Assembly: GCA_017934275.1 (NCBI GenBank)
Contig: JAGBJT010000050.1
Coordinates: forward strand, 1-47,897
DNA: 47,897 nt
Direction of reading: 5' to 3'
Origin: Cardiobacteriaceae bacterium
Lineage (GTDB): Bacteria > Pseudomonadota > Gammaproteobacteria > Cardiobacteriales > Cardiobacteriaceae
Shown here: piece by piece, positions 18,546 through 27,464 of the stretch
How positions within the stretch are numbered: position 1 is the stretch's first letter
Layout of the letters: each line of letters opens with the position of its first letter
Notes under the pieces: model-generated
The model's database searches: none
Seen by the model: only the letters and a program-made list of their open reading frames with translations
What the model was told of the DNA's origin: nothing
Program-made: the position numbers and the translations under genes

Positions 18546-20147
18546 ATGGCTATTCTTGCTAAAAAATCTCTTAATCTTGCTCAATACGGCATCAATCAAG
18601 AAGCGTTTCGCAATATTGCGCCTGCTGCTTTATATCAACAGGCATTTGAAGATGATGCGAATGCCACAATTGCGTCGAGCGGTGCATTGGTAGCGTATTC
18701 TGGGGCGAAAACTGGCCGTGTGCCAAAAGATAAGAGAATTGTTAAGCACGCTGATTCACAAAATAATGTTTGGTGGGGCGAGATAAATATTCCGTTTTCC
18801 GATGAATCTTTTACCGCTAACCGCAAAATCGCCGTAGATTTTCTTAATAAAGCAAAAAATGTTTATGTATTCGACGGATACGCTGGCTGGGAACCTTCAT
18901 ACCGCTTGAAAATCCGTGTAATTACCACTCGTCCGTATCACGCATTGTTTATGAACAATATGCTTATCCGTCCAACGGCAGAAGAGCTGGCAAATTACGG
19001 CGAACCAGATTTCGTAATTTTCAATGCGGGTAATTGTCCAGCGGATAAATCGGTTGAAGGTGTAACTAGCGAAAGTTCAATTGATTTATCTTTCGAGCGC
19101 AAAGAAATGGTTATCCTCGGCACTGAATACGCGGGCGAAATGAAAAAAGGCGTATTTACTCTGATGAACTATTTGATGCCGCTTCGTGGTGAATTGTCAA
19201 TGCACTGTTCGGCTACGGTAGAGAAGGGCGGACAAACTTCAACTATTCTCTTCGGTTTATCAGGAACGGGTAAAACTACGCTTTCTGCTGATCCGAACCG
19301 TGATTTGGTTGGCGATGATGAACATGTTTGGACGAAAACAGGTGTGTTCAACATCGAAGGCGGTTGTTATGCAAAAGCGATTGATTTATCAGCAGAGAAA
19401 GAACCAGATATCTTCGGTGCGATTAAATTCGGTGCGGTGCTAGAAAATGTAGTTTTGAACGAAAAACACGAAGTTGATTTCACCGATACAACTATCACCG
19501 AAAACACTCGTGCTTCTTATCCAATCGAACATATCAATAATGCAAGAATTCCTTGTGTAGCTGGTCAGCCGAAGAATGTAATTTTCCTAACTTGCGACGC
19601 TTTCGGTATTTTGCCGCCAGTTTCTAAACTCACCCCAGCGCAGGCGATGTATCACTTTATTTCTGGTTATACCGCGAAAATTGCGGGAACGGAAGTCGGT
19701 ATCACCGAACCGCAAGCAACATTTTCAACCTGCTTCGGTGCGCCGTTTATGGTTTGGCATCCGACAAAATACGCTGAACTTTTGGCAGAAAAAATCCGTG
19801 AAAACAATGTGAATGTTTGGTTAGTAAATACTGGTTGGGCTGGCGGCGGTTACGGTGTCGGCGAGCGGATTAAATTGAAATTCTCGCGTGCGATTGTTGA
19901 TGCTATCAATAACGGTGAATTAGCAAATGCTCCGACGGTAGAAGATCCGCGCTTCGGATTTGCGGTGGTTACAAAATGTTCTGGCGTGCCTGATGATATT
20001 TTGCAACCGCAAAATGCTTGGGCGGACAAAGCAGCTTATGCAGCACAAGCAAATAATTTGGCTGAACGCTTTAACGAAAACTTCGAGAAAAACTACGCCG
20101 ATAAAGCATCAGACGAAATTAAAGCTGCTGCTCCGAAAGTGGTGTGA
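18546..20147 (+). CDS. pckA: Phosphoenolpyruvate carboxykinase (ATP)
   Basis: 533 residues from ATG 18546, chosen for the GGAG site upstream over a TTG 33 bases earlier. ATP-dependent PEPCK, which converts oxaloacetate to PEP in gluconeogenesis. Visible motifs are ASSGALVAYSGAKTGRVPKDK near the N-terminus, kinase-1a P-loop GLSGTGKTTLSADP (about residues 237-250), metal site GDDEHVWT and IEGGCYAK, and the adenine-binding VWLVNTGWAGGGYGVG. Monocistronic, ending at a terminator at 20191. The leader carries GACA-N5-TGTC palindromes. Confidence 0.98.
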   Translation: MAILAKKSLNLAQYGINQEAFRNIAPAALYQQAFEDDANATIASSGALVAYSGAKTGRVPKDKRIVKHADSQNNVWWGEINIPFSDESFTANRKIAVDFLNKAKNVYVFDGYAGWEPSYRLKIRVITTRPYHALFMNNMLIRPTAEELANYGEPDFVIFNAGNCPADKSVEGVTSESSIDLSFERKEMVILGTEYAGEMKKGVFTLMNYLMPLRGELSMHCSATVEKGGQTSTILFGLSGTGKTTLSADPNRDLVGDDEHVWTKTGVFNIEGGCYAKAIDLSAEKEPDIFGAIKFGAVLENVVLNEKHEVDFTDTTITENTRASYPIEHINNARIPCVAGQPKNVIFLTCDAFGILPPVSKLTPAQAMYHFISGYTAKIAGTEVGITEPQATFSTCFGAPFMVWHPTKYAELLAEKIRENNVNVWLVNTGWAGGGYGVGERIKLKFSRAIVDAINNGELANAPTVEDPRFGFAVVTKCSGVPDDILQPQNAWADKAAYAAQANNLAERFNENFEKNYADKASDEIKAAAPKVV

Positions 20148-20159
20148 TAACCGTTAATT

Positions 20160-20244
20160 AAGCGACAAAAAATGTCGGAAAAAAAATAAAACGCAGGATT
20201 TATTTCCTGCGTTTTTTTATGTTTGATTAATTATTAAGCTGAAA
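20160..20244 (+). repeat. pckA terminator region, left copy of a flanking duplication
   Basis: Contains GACAAAAAATGTC, then the terminator ACGCAGGA/TCCTGCGT with T-run (20191-20219), then ATTATTAAGCTGA. A diverged copy in the same order lies at 21476-21560. The two copies enclose the toxin-immunity cassette and its two miniature elements. Confidence 0.75.
20191..20219 (+). terminator. pckA terminator
   Basis: Stem ACGCAGGA/TCCTGCGT with loop TTTAT and a following run of seven T. Confidence 0.9.
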
Positions 20245-20349
20245 TATAGTCGTTTCAGTTCAAAATAAGACAAGGCAGCGAGCAGAAGATAGTATCTAGA
20301 ATACGGCGAGGAAGCTCCCGCAGTATTATTTTGAAATGGAACGACTATA
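20245..20349 (+). mobile_element. Correia-like miniature element, copy 2
   Basis: 105 bp with ends TATAGTCG / CGACTATA, in the orientation opposite to copy 3 at 21369. It sits between the pckA terminator and a toxin fragment and supplies the first codons of that fragment. Confidence 0.9.
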
Positions 20350-20726
20350 AAACCAAAGCTCTTAAATTGTTGAAAGGTGAGGAGGTTAATTCATCTTTTA
20401 CTAGCTTAAATAATAATAAACAAGAGTTGATATATAAAGATGCTCCGTATCATACAATTTACGGTGGCGGAAATAAATCACCGAAACCAACTAACGGTCA
20501 AGATGTGTTAAATAATTCTATTCCAGTGAAAAATACTTCTAATCAAAGGGTAGGAGTTGATAAAACTACAGATGAATATGTGGTATTTAATAATCATAAA
20601 GACAATAGATATCACGGGGATGTAAAAGAATGGAAGGGAAGAAGTGATGTTGCTCTTACGGAGGAAATGAAGCAAGTTTTGTATAAAGCAGGATTAACTA
20701 CTCGAAAAGGAAAAATATTAAAATAA
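20331..20726 (+). pseudogene. C-terminal tip of a polymorphic toxin, 5' truncated by a miniature element
   Basis: The frame opens with TTG inside the miniature element (KWNDYKT is element sequence), so there is no natural start. The remaining 120 residues look like the tip of a CdiA/RHS-type toxin: GQDVLNNSIPVKNTS, RVGVDKTTDEYVVF, YHGDVKEW, LTEEMKQVLYKAGL, and a terminal basic KGKILK. Such tips are nucleases or similar toxic domains delivered by a large carrier that is missing here. The next gene starts 3 bases after its stop and is the likely immunity partner. It may be silent or expressed at a low level; it has no carrier to export it. Confidence 0.7.
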
Positions 20727-20729
20727 ATT

Positions 20730-21326
20730 ATGGGTGATAAAATGACTGAAAAATTGATTTATGAAGAGCCAAGTTTATGCGCTGATAATGAAGTAAGAGA
20801 TATTATAAAAAGCGGCGACAGTGGTAAAATATGCGATATGTTAGTTGCATTAGGTTTAGAACATGAAAATATGCAATTTGTTGAAAGCATAATTTTAGAA
20901 TTGATGCATAGTGATGATTATTACATTGCATCAGTGTGTTTATTAGACATTGGTTATTTGGCTATGAGGTTTGGAGATGAATTTGATACTGCCAAGTGGC
21001 TAAAAATTTTAGAGCAAGAGCCCAAAAATCCCGAATTAAAACAAAATGTAGAAGATTGTATTGCAGACTTAAAGCGAACACTTATTGAAGTTATTGTTAC
21101 TGATTTATACACCGCTGAATTAGCTGAACCAAAATTATTTTTTCGAATAACTAAATATGAGGAAGAGGGAAGAATAAGTTATGGAAATTCTTATATAGAT
21201 AAAAATGGAAAGGAATGGTTTAACGGTGAATATGAAGATATCAATGAGCTATTTTTAGATGTAGAGCAGGAATTTGGAATACATAAAACAGATTGGATAA
21301 AAATAGATAAGAGTGAAGAAAAATAA
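20730..21326 (+). CDS. Putative immunity protein for the truncated toxin
   Basis: 198 residues (or 194 from the second Met at 20742, preceded by GGGTGAT). Not recognised by name. It is acidic, helical in its first 115 residues with HEAT-like repeats (SIILELMHSDDYYIASVCLLDIGYL), and has a C-terminal beta-rich part (GKEWFNGEYEDINELFLDVE). Position immediately after a toxin tip, size and acidity fit an immunity protein. It could also protect against the same toxin from neighbours, an orphan-immunity role. Confidence 0.6.
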   Translation: MGDKMTEKLIYEEPSLCADNEVRDIIKSGDSGKICDMLVALGLEHENMQFVESIILELMHSDDYYIASVCLLDIGYLAMRFGDEFDTAKWLKILEQEPKNPELKQNVEDCIADLKRTLIEVIVTDLYTAELAEPKLFFRITKYEEEGRISYGNSYIDKNGKEWFNGEYEDINELFLDVEQEFGIHKTDWIKIDKSEEK

Positions 21327-21368
21327 TAACGACAGATAACTATATTAGCACAATCAGTATAAATGTTG

Positions 21369-21475
21369 TATAGTCGTTCCATTTCAAAATAATACTGCGT
21401 TAGCTTCGCCTCGCCGTATTCTAGATACTGTCTTCGGCTCGCTGCCTTGTCTTATTTTGAACTGAAACGACTATA
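21369..21475 (-). mobile_element. Correia-like miniature element, copy 3
   Basis: 107 bp with ends TATAGTCG / CGACTATA and all internal blocks, inverted relative to copy 2. Together they bracket the toxin-immunity cassette. Confidence 0.92.
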
Positions 21476-21560
21476 TCTATTGCACGACAAATGTCGGTGA
21501 AAACGCAGGATTTATTCCCTGCGTTTTTTTATGTTCTTTTGAATTATTAAGTTGAGAGAA
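21476..21560 (+). repeat. Right copy of the pckA-terminator duplication
   Basis: Repeats the order seen at 20160-20244: CGACAAATGTCGG, terminator ACGCAGG/CCTGCGT with seven T (about 21503-21530), then AATTATTAAGTTGAG. Differences are small substitutions and indels. Confidence 0.7.
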
Positions 21561-21699
21561 AAATAAGCTATGACAAATTTTGTAAAAATTAAATAATCTT
21601 TATTTTTCAGGCTGACAATTTTTGTCAAATTCGCTGTAAAGTTAGGCTAGAACGGTGTTTTTTATAAGCGACAATTTTTTTAACTATTGATTTTTAAGC

Positions 21700-21715
21700 T
21701 TTTTTTTTTTTTTTT
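21700..21715 (+). repeat. T16 homopolymer tract upstream of pilY1
   Basis: Sixteen consecutive T end 76 bases before the pilY1 ATG. Long homopolymers in promoter regions are slippage-prone, so the tract could vary promoter spacing and thus pilY1 expression. A GACA-N5-TGTC palindrome is 75 bases further upstream. Confidence 0.75.
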
Positions 21716-21791
21716 GGTATCCAAAAAACTTGTCCGACCGACGCTATTTGTTTAGCGCATTCTTCAAGAAAAATTTTTTAAGGTCGAGACT

Positions 21792-24700
21792 ATGTTTAAG
21801 TACAAAAAAATTACATTAGCAATCAATACGCTTGTTGCAGCATTTGCTGCTAATTCTTTCGCGGCATCAGTTCCTGATGTGCAAGGCGATCCTCTTTATA
21901 GCAATGCAGGGAAAAATAAAAAGCCAGCAGTTGTTCTGGCAGTTTCGGTTGAGTATCCGACTGCAGGTGCTGCGTATTCTTCAACAAATTCTTTGAGCAA
22001 AGAAGCATTAAAAGAACCATTTCAAGGATATTTTGACAGCAATGCCTGTTATGAATATGTGCAAACAATTGAGCACGGTGAAGCTGGCGGTTGGTCGAGT
22101 AAAAAATATCAAGCTGACGGCTCATTTGCGGAATTTGGCGATGGTTATTTCAAATACAGCCGTCCTGCTGCAACTCAAAATGGCTATGTAGGTTTATGTA
22201 ACGGTGAATATGAATGGTCAGGAAATGCGATGAACTTCCTGACAATGTCTGCTTTGGATATTTTCCGTCAAACATTGACAGGCGGAAATCGTGCAAAAGG
22301 TGTCGGTAGTGCGATAAATAATTACACAGAAGCGGATACGGAAAGTGCTACTTATTTACGCCGTGCGATGCAATGGTCTAGTGAACAAAACACGAATAAA
22401 TTTTTAGCAAGCCGTAATCAAGTAATGGAAACATTTAGAAACCGCGGCTTTGATGCTTCAATTGCTAGTGATAAAGAGTTGCTGGATCAATTGTTGCCGC
22501 ATTCGGTCTCAGAAAAAATGCAAGAAACTGGTAAGAATGTTACTTTTACCGCTGAAGGCACAGGTTTTCATTTGAGATTGCAAGGTGCGGAAGATGTGGA
22601 AATTCCAAACACTGCTGTTTCATCAACAGGAGTAAAAGAAAAATCTGCCAAGTGGTTCAATGTTGTTGTTGAATACCAAAAAGACGGTAAAAAAGATGTC
22701 AAACCGACGGGAATTCTGCAAGAAAAAGCATCGAAAGGAATGCGGGTTTCCGCGATGGGTTATATGACTGGTAAAGACGACGGAGATGAACCTGCTGATG
22801 GAGACAAAGTTGATGGCGGTGTTCTGCGGGCAAAAATGAAGAATGTCGGCGGTTACGGTAAATACGGCGACAACGCGGAATGGGATGACAAAGGTAGATT
22901 TTTGACGAATCCAGATGGTGCATCTGGTGTGAGTAATTCTGGGGTTATCAACTATTTAAATAAATTCGGTGATGCTGCTCCGTATGACGCGAAAGATCCC
23001 GTAGCGGAGTTGTATTACACCGCAGTGCGTTATTTGCGTAACGGTGCTTGGAAAAATGATGCGGAAGAACCGATTGCTCGCGGTGAATTGCCGTATGACA
23101 TTCCATCGACGATAACTCCGACGATGCAAGACAATTTCCCGATTTATCAAACTTGGGAAGATCCGCTCAATCCAAAAGGTAACCTCAAACACGGCGCTTG
23201 CTTTGTTCCAACAATTATCACCATCGGTGATAGCAATACTTGGGCAGACGGTAATTTGCCAAACTTTACTGCTGATGGTGGTCGCAGCACGGTAACTGAC
23301 AATGTTGCCAGCGGTACAGATGGTAAAACTTCATATCAAGAAATAGCTGAATTTCAAGGTTCTGTTTTCCCTTGGACACAAACTGGTGGTGCTATGGGAA
23401 CTGGCAGAAGTCCGATTTATGGTATGGCGGGAATGGCGTATTGGGTGCATACCAATGATGTTCGACCTGATATCAGCGCGTTGAGCGGCGAGAAAATGTT
23501 CATCAATAACTTCTTTATTGATGTTTTGGAAGATAACTACACCAAAATTTGGACTGGTTCTGGCGATAAAGGTGGTATTTATGAAAAAAATGCTGCTGGT
23601 GATGGAACAAAAATAGCTAATCCTTACTATTTAGCGGGCAAGTTTGGCGGATTTGAATTTGATCCTGAAAAAGGTTCGGCTTTGGAACAATTGAAAAACC
23701 GTAAATCTTGGACGGATGACAAAGTCGGTAAAAGTTCTTTTGATAAATACACCGACGGTACGCCGCGCAATTTTGCTATTGCCAACAATCCACAAGCATT
23801 GCGGAATAGTTTAGAAAAAGCATTTGCGGATATTGAAAATACCAGTGTTAAATACGCCTCGCAATCGGCAGATACGATGAACTTGCGTGCTCCGATTACA
23901 CCGTCAAACACTTTGGATTTGACTAAAACTTGTTCTAAAACCAAAGAATTCGTGCCACTTGAAAACCTTCCAGCGGAAGAAAAAACGAAGTTTGATAAAT
24001 ACAAACCGCAATTCGTTTGCGCTGATGACGACCATTTGATTTGGAATTCAAACTTCAATTTGGCAAAAAATTACGGAACAATTCGTGGAATTTATCTTGA
24101 TTTGAGCCGTCATAGCAGCAGTGCGGTCGGTAAAGATAGCAACGGTAATGACATCGCAGGCACTTTGGATTACAAAAAAATCAAAGAGCAAATGACGGAA
24201 AACCACACGACTTATCCGTTCTTGGAAACTTTGGCTTGGGATTCTGGCGATAAGTTAGATAAATATCACAGTGAAAGTGGTTTCGAAAGCCGTGCAGGAC
24301 ATATTTTTACCGCGAAAGGTCAATTTTCTGCTAGTGATTTGAGTAATGATGCGATTGAAGGCGTGAAAGCGCAAGATTTGTATGAATACATTCTTGGTAA
24401 TCCTGCCAAAGAAGCTCTTACTTTGGAGAGTAAAGAAGACAATGATAGTGTTGCATTGCGCGACCGCACGGTAAGCATTCTCGGCACGATTGTGAATTCG
24501 CCTGTAACGGGAATTTTCCAAGTTGATGAGAAATCTGTATTTCCGTATCACTACATCAAATCGCAATATGCAGAAAAAACCGCCGCAACTTGCCAATTTG
24601 CAAAGGGTGCGCAAGAACGCGGAAATTATTACGGTGTTGCGGCAAATGACGGTATCTATCACATTTTTGATGTAAATGGTGATGAGCAATACGGCTACAT

Positions 24701-26063
24701 TCCAACCGCTGTTTTACCGAATATTCACAAAAACGCGATTAACGAAAAACAACACACTTACTTAAACGACGGTTTTTCGCTTTACTTTGATTATTGCGAA
24801 GGCGGTCGCGCAAAATCGGTGGTTATCGGTAGTGCAGGTCGCGGTGCGAAATCGGTTTATGCCTTTGATGTAACCGACGGTAAATTCGGTGCAAGCACTA
24901 ATACTTGGGAACTAAACGATGCAAATCTCGGTTATTTGACATCTTCACCAGTGCAAGCCATCACGCTTGACGGCGATAAATTGACTAGCCGTGTTGTATT
25001 TTCTAGCGGTTATCACAGTGAGACGGGTGTTGGTTCTTTGTATTACTTAAATCCGTTAAGCGGTAAAGGAACTCGTATCACACTTGGTTCTGACGGTGTT
25101 GGCGAACCGTTTGTTTATGACGAAGACGGCGACGGTGTTGCAGATAAGCTTTATGTCGGTGATTTTGACGGCAATATCTGGCGAGTTGATTTATGGAATA
25201 TCGACAGCGAAGGAAAGAAAACGCTTAAATCAGAAAGCTCTCTGAAAGCGGAAAAACTCTTCGCGGCTGGTTCTGATGCGCAACCTGTAACTGGTGCTCC
25301 TTATGCGGAAAAAGTGCAAGGTAAGACAATTGTTGTATTCGGCACGGGACACTATTTGGATAAATCAGGGGTGGCTTCCGATGTGCAAAACTATGTGTAT
25401 GGCATTGTCGATAACGGTAGTGATGTAGTTACTGATAGCCAAATTACGCAAAGAACTTTGGGTGAAAAAACTCGCTTGTCAGGCACGGAAGAAAATGGCG
25501 GCGGACGCAATCTTTATAACCTCGAAAATCCGAATGTTGATACGAGCGGCAAAGTAATTAGCGAACTTGCTTCTATCGGTAGCTTTGATGCAAGCGGTAA
25601 AGCAACTGCAAACGGATGGCGTTTGGCTTTGGATAAAGGGCGTGCGGTTGCGGCAAATGCGCAAATTTTGACTGGTAAATACGGTAAATACGCTTACTTC
25701 GTCGGAGTTAAAAACGATGCCGCTAATGTTGAAGAAGATGAATGCGAATTCAAATCTGGTTCAACTGCACTTATTTCCGTTGATTTGCTAACTGGCGGTG
25801 CAGTTCCGCAAGTATTCGATACGAATATGGATATGACCGTTAATGGCGATGATAAAACTGGGGTTATGTATGAAATCGAAAATACGGTTACACCAGTTGC
25901 GGCTTTGTCAGAAATCGTAGTTTCGGACGGCGACGGAAATGTCAGCACTGTGTATTACACGCGTATGACAGACGAAAACGGTGTTCCGCAACATATCTTC
26001 TTGGATAGAAGAAAAGGCGGCGTATTCATTCGCACATCATTGCGCGAAATCAAAATCAACTAA
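21792..26063 (+). CDS. pilY1: Type IV pilus tip/biogenesis protein PilY1 (PilC family)
   Basis: 1423 residues with a Sec signal peptide (LVAAFAANSFAA). The C-terminal half is the PilY1/PilC beta-propeller: NYYGVAANDGIYHIFD, VVIGSAGRGAKSVYAFDVTD, and the calcium loop DEDGDGVADKLYVGDFDGNIWRV split over residues about 1111-1130. The N-terminal half has the family's GNAMNFLTMSALDIFR segment. I do not see the DxSxS MIDAS start of the von Willebrand A domain found in Pseudomonas PilY1; the matching strand reads AVVLAVSVEYPT. PilY1 sits at the pilus tip and controls retraction, adhesion and sensing. Monocistronic, RBS AAGGTCGAG, terminator at 26103. Confidence 0.92.
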   Translation: MFKYKKITLAINTLVAAFAANSFAASVPDVQGDPLYSNAGKNKKPAVVLAVSVEYPTAGAAYSSTNSLSKEALKEPFQGYFDSNACYEYVQTIEHGEAGGWSSKKYQADGSFAEFGDGYFKYSRPAATQNGYVGLCNGEYEWSGNAMNFLTMSALDIFRQTLTGGNRAKGVGSAINNYTEADTESATYLRRAMQWSSEQNTNKFLASRNQVMETFRNRGFDASIASDKELLDQLLPHSVSEKMQETGKNVTFTAEGTGFHLRLQGAEDVEIPNTAVSSTGVKEKSAKWFNVVVEYQKDGKKDVKPTGILQEKASKGMRVSAMGYMTGKDDGDEPADGDKVDGGVLRAKMKNVGGYGKYGDNAEWDDKGRFLTNPDGASGVSNSGVINYLNKFGDAAPYDAKDPVAELYYTAVRYLRNGAWKNDAEEPIARGELPYDIPSTITPTMQDNFPIYQTWEDPLNPKGNLKHGACFVPTIITIGDSNTWADGNLPNFTADGGRSTVTDNVASGTDGKTSYQEIAEFQGSVFPWTQTGGAMGTGRSPIYGMAGMAYWVHTNDVRPDISALSGEKMFINNFFIDVLEDNYTKIWTGSGDKGGIYEKNAAGDGTKIANPYYLAGKFGGFEFDPEKGSALEQLKNRKSWTDDKVGKSSFDKYTDGTPRNFAIANNPQALRNSLEKAFADIENTSVKYASQSADTMNLRAPITPSNTLDLTKTCSKTKEFVPLENLPAEEKTKFDKYKPQFVCADDDHLIWNSNFNLAKNYGTIRGIYLDLSRHSSSAVGKDSNGNDIAGTLDYKKIKEQMTENHTTYPFLETLAWDSGDKLDKYHSESGFESRAGHIFTAKGQFSASDLSNDAIEGVKAQDLYEYILGNPAKEALTLESKEDNDSVALRDRTVSILGTIVNSPVTGIFQVDEKSVFPYHYIKSQYAEKTAATCQFAKGAQERGNYYGVAANDGIYHIFDVNGDEQYGYIPTAVLPNIHKNAINEKQHTYLNDGFSLYFDYCEGGRAKSVVIGSAGRGAKSVYAFDVTDGKFGASTNTWELNDANLGYLTSSPVQAITLDGDKLTSRVVFSSGYHSETGVGSLYYLNPLSGKGTRITLGSDGVGEPFVYDEDGDGVADKLYVGDFDGNIWRVDLWNIDSEGKKTLKSESSLKAEKLFAAGSDAQPVTGAPYAEKVQGKTIVVFGTGHYLDKSGVASDVQNYVYGIVDNGSDVVTDSQITQRTLGEKTRLSGTEENGGGRNLYNLENPNVDTSGKVISELASIGSFDASGKATANGWRLALDKGRAVAANAQILTGKYGKYAYFVGVKNDAANVEEDECEFKSGSTALISVDLLTGGAVPQVFDTNMDMTVNGDDKTGVMYEIENTVTPVAALSEIVVSDGDGNVSTVYYTRMTDENGVPQHIFLDRRKGGVFIRTSLREIKIN

Positions 26064-26102
26064 TAAAAAGCCATCAAAAAGCATTTACTTAAACATAATT
26101 TT

Positions 26103-26130
26103 CCACCGCTTCGGCGGTGGTTTTTTTATT
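26103..26130 (+). terminator. pilY1 terminator
   Basis: CCACCGC-TTCG-GCGGTGG followed by seven T. Confidence 0.93.
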
Positions 26131-26244
26131 GCTTCGATGGTAAATAAGAAAAATTTGCATTTAGATATAAAGCCTTCTAAAATAAATAACGCCTAGCAAT
26201 TTTTCGCTGGGCGTTATTTTTATTCAAGCATCAAAGGAAAAAAT

Positions 26245-27015
26245 ATGTTCAGAAAATTATCTTTACTTCTACTTGCTGCATTTTTAACGGTGAATTCTTA
26301 TTCTGATAACGGAATAATTACAGTCCAAGAACGCTGTCAAATAGCACATAAAAATCTGGAACTTTTAAATAATACAAATAAGCAAGTTTTTATTCGTGAA
26401 GATGGTAATTTACGCGCACTTTCTTACCGTGAAATTTTGGCACAGAGAGCGGAAAATGAAGAAATAGTCCATAAATTTTGCAACAAAACAGTAGAAGAAA
26501 ATATCAAAAATAGTGCAAAATATGAAACCAGAGATGCTGGCGAACCAAGCACGATAACCGCACTTCGAACTGCTATACTTTCGCAAGATATAGATAAAAT
26601 TTTAACCGCATTAGAAATTGCTGCATTAGAGCGTGTAGTAGAAGAAAAAATCAAAAATAGTATAGAAAAAGAAGATTTTGATGCGGCATTATCAGAATTA
26701 GATAATATAAAAAATAATACGCAAGATAATAAAAATATTACCAATACACCGTGGGTTTTTAATACTAACAGTCAAAGCAATAGCGGCAGTGCAGGTGGAA
26801 GAAAAGCAAGCGACAGTTCAAAAAATGAACAGCACGGAGATGGAGGTTGGGCACTACAAAAGGCGGAAAAAGATATCGCAAAACTGCAAGAAAAACTTAA
26901 GCAAGGTGGATTAAGTAGAGCGGAGAAAGTAGAAATAAATTATAAGATTCAACGCATTAAAGAAAAGGCTCAAAAAAATAAAAAAGGTGAGAACCATAAT
27001 ATGAGGGGTAAATAA
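26245..27015 (+). CDS. Secreted polymorphic toxin-like protein
   Basis: 256 residues. Signal peptide LSLLLLAAFLTVNSYS, a helical middle (about 25-165), a Gly/Ser/Asn linker (NTNSQSNSGSAGG), then a short basic tip with coiled-coil character ending KKGENHNMRGK. The ending KGE(N/E)H resembles the C-termini of several polymorphic toxin nucleases, which is recall rather than proof. A second copy (31338-32108) has an almost identical body but a different tip, and the downstream partner also differs, the usual pattern for toxin-immunity pairs. The next gene starts 1 base after the stop. The catalytic activity is not assigned. Confidence 0.55.
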   Translation: MFRKLSLLLLAAFLTVNSYSDNGIITVQERCQIAHKNLELLNNTNKQVFIREDGNLRALSYREILAQRAENEEIVHKFCNKTVEENIKNSAKYETRDAGEPSTITALRTAILSQDIDKILTALEIAALERVVEEKIKNSIEKEDFDAALSELDNIKNNTQDNKNITNTPWVFNTNSQSNSGSAGGRKASDSSKNEQHGDGGWALQKAEKDIAKLQEKLKQGGLSRAEKVEINYKIQRIKEKAQKNKKGENHNMRGK

Positions 27016-27016
27016 T

Positions 27017-27454
27017 ATGAAAATGGATTTTGTGCCTTTTGAATATGTTGGAATATTTAAGTTAGATGATGATGTCAATAATTATTTAGATGAATTATCT
27101 CAATATGTTCATCTTGAAAAAGATGAACATGGTTTTGAATACTATCATATTAGTGAACCATATTCAGAGAAAGATAATCTTTTTTTATCTGTAACAGATG
27201 GAAAAATACGCACTGTTTTTTGTTATGACAGTGCAATTTTTAATGGAATAGAGTTAATTGGATTGACCGTTGATGAGTTTAAAAACATCACTAATTCTGA
27301 TTATATCGGAGAGCCTGATGAATTGGATATTTTTGAAGATGAACCGCCTTTGTATGACTACTCATTTAAAGAAATAGGCATTACGGTTACAACTCATTAT
27401 GGAAAAATTCAAAGTTTGACTATTTCAGGGCATTGGGTGTATGAAGAGGATTAG
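27017..27454 (+). CDS. Putative immunity protein, paralogue of 30890-31336
   Basis: 145 residues, strongly acidic, no signal peptide. It starts MKMDFVPFEYVGIFKLDDDV and ends SGHWVYEED, sharing this frame with its paralogue (MYMTFIPFERVGIFQLDDDV ... SGHWSYEED), while the central part (about 30-55) differs. The acidic cytosolic character, coupling to the preceding secreted protein and co-divergence with its tip support an immunity role. No named family is recognised with confidence. Confidence 0.6.
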   Translation: MKMDFVPFEYVGIFKLDDDVNNYLDELSQYVHLEKDEHGFEYYHISEPYSEKDNLFLSVTDGKIRTVFCYDSAIFNGIELIGLTVDEFKNITNSDYIGEPDELDIFEDEPPLYDYSFKEIGITVTTHYGKIQSLTISGHWVYEED

Positions 27455-27464
27455 TGTTTTTACG

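Larger units (their letters stand above)
26151..27454 (+). repeat. Left arm of an inverted duplication
   Basis: This arm starts at AAATTTGCATTTAGAT and includes the hairpin AATAACGCC...GGCGTTATT (about 26186-26220), the toxin-like gene and the immunity-like gene. It is matched on the opposite strand by 30890-32200. Similarity is very high through the first 600 bases of the gene and falls in the last 170 bases and the second gene. Confidence 0.85.
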
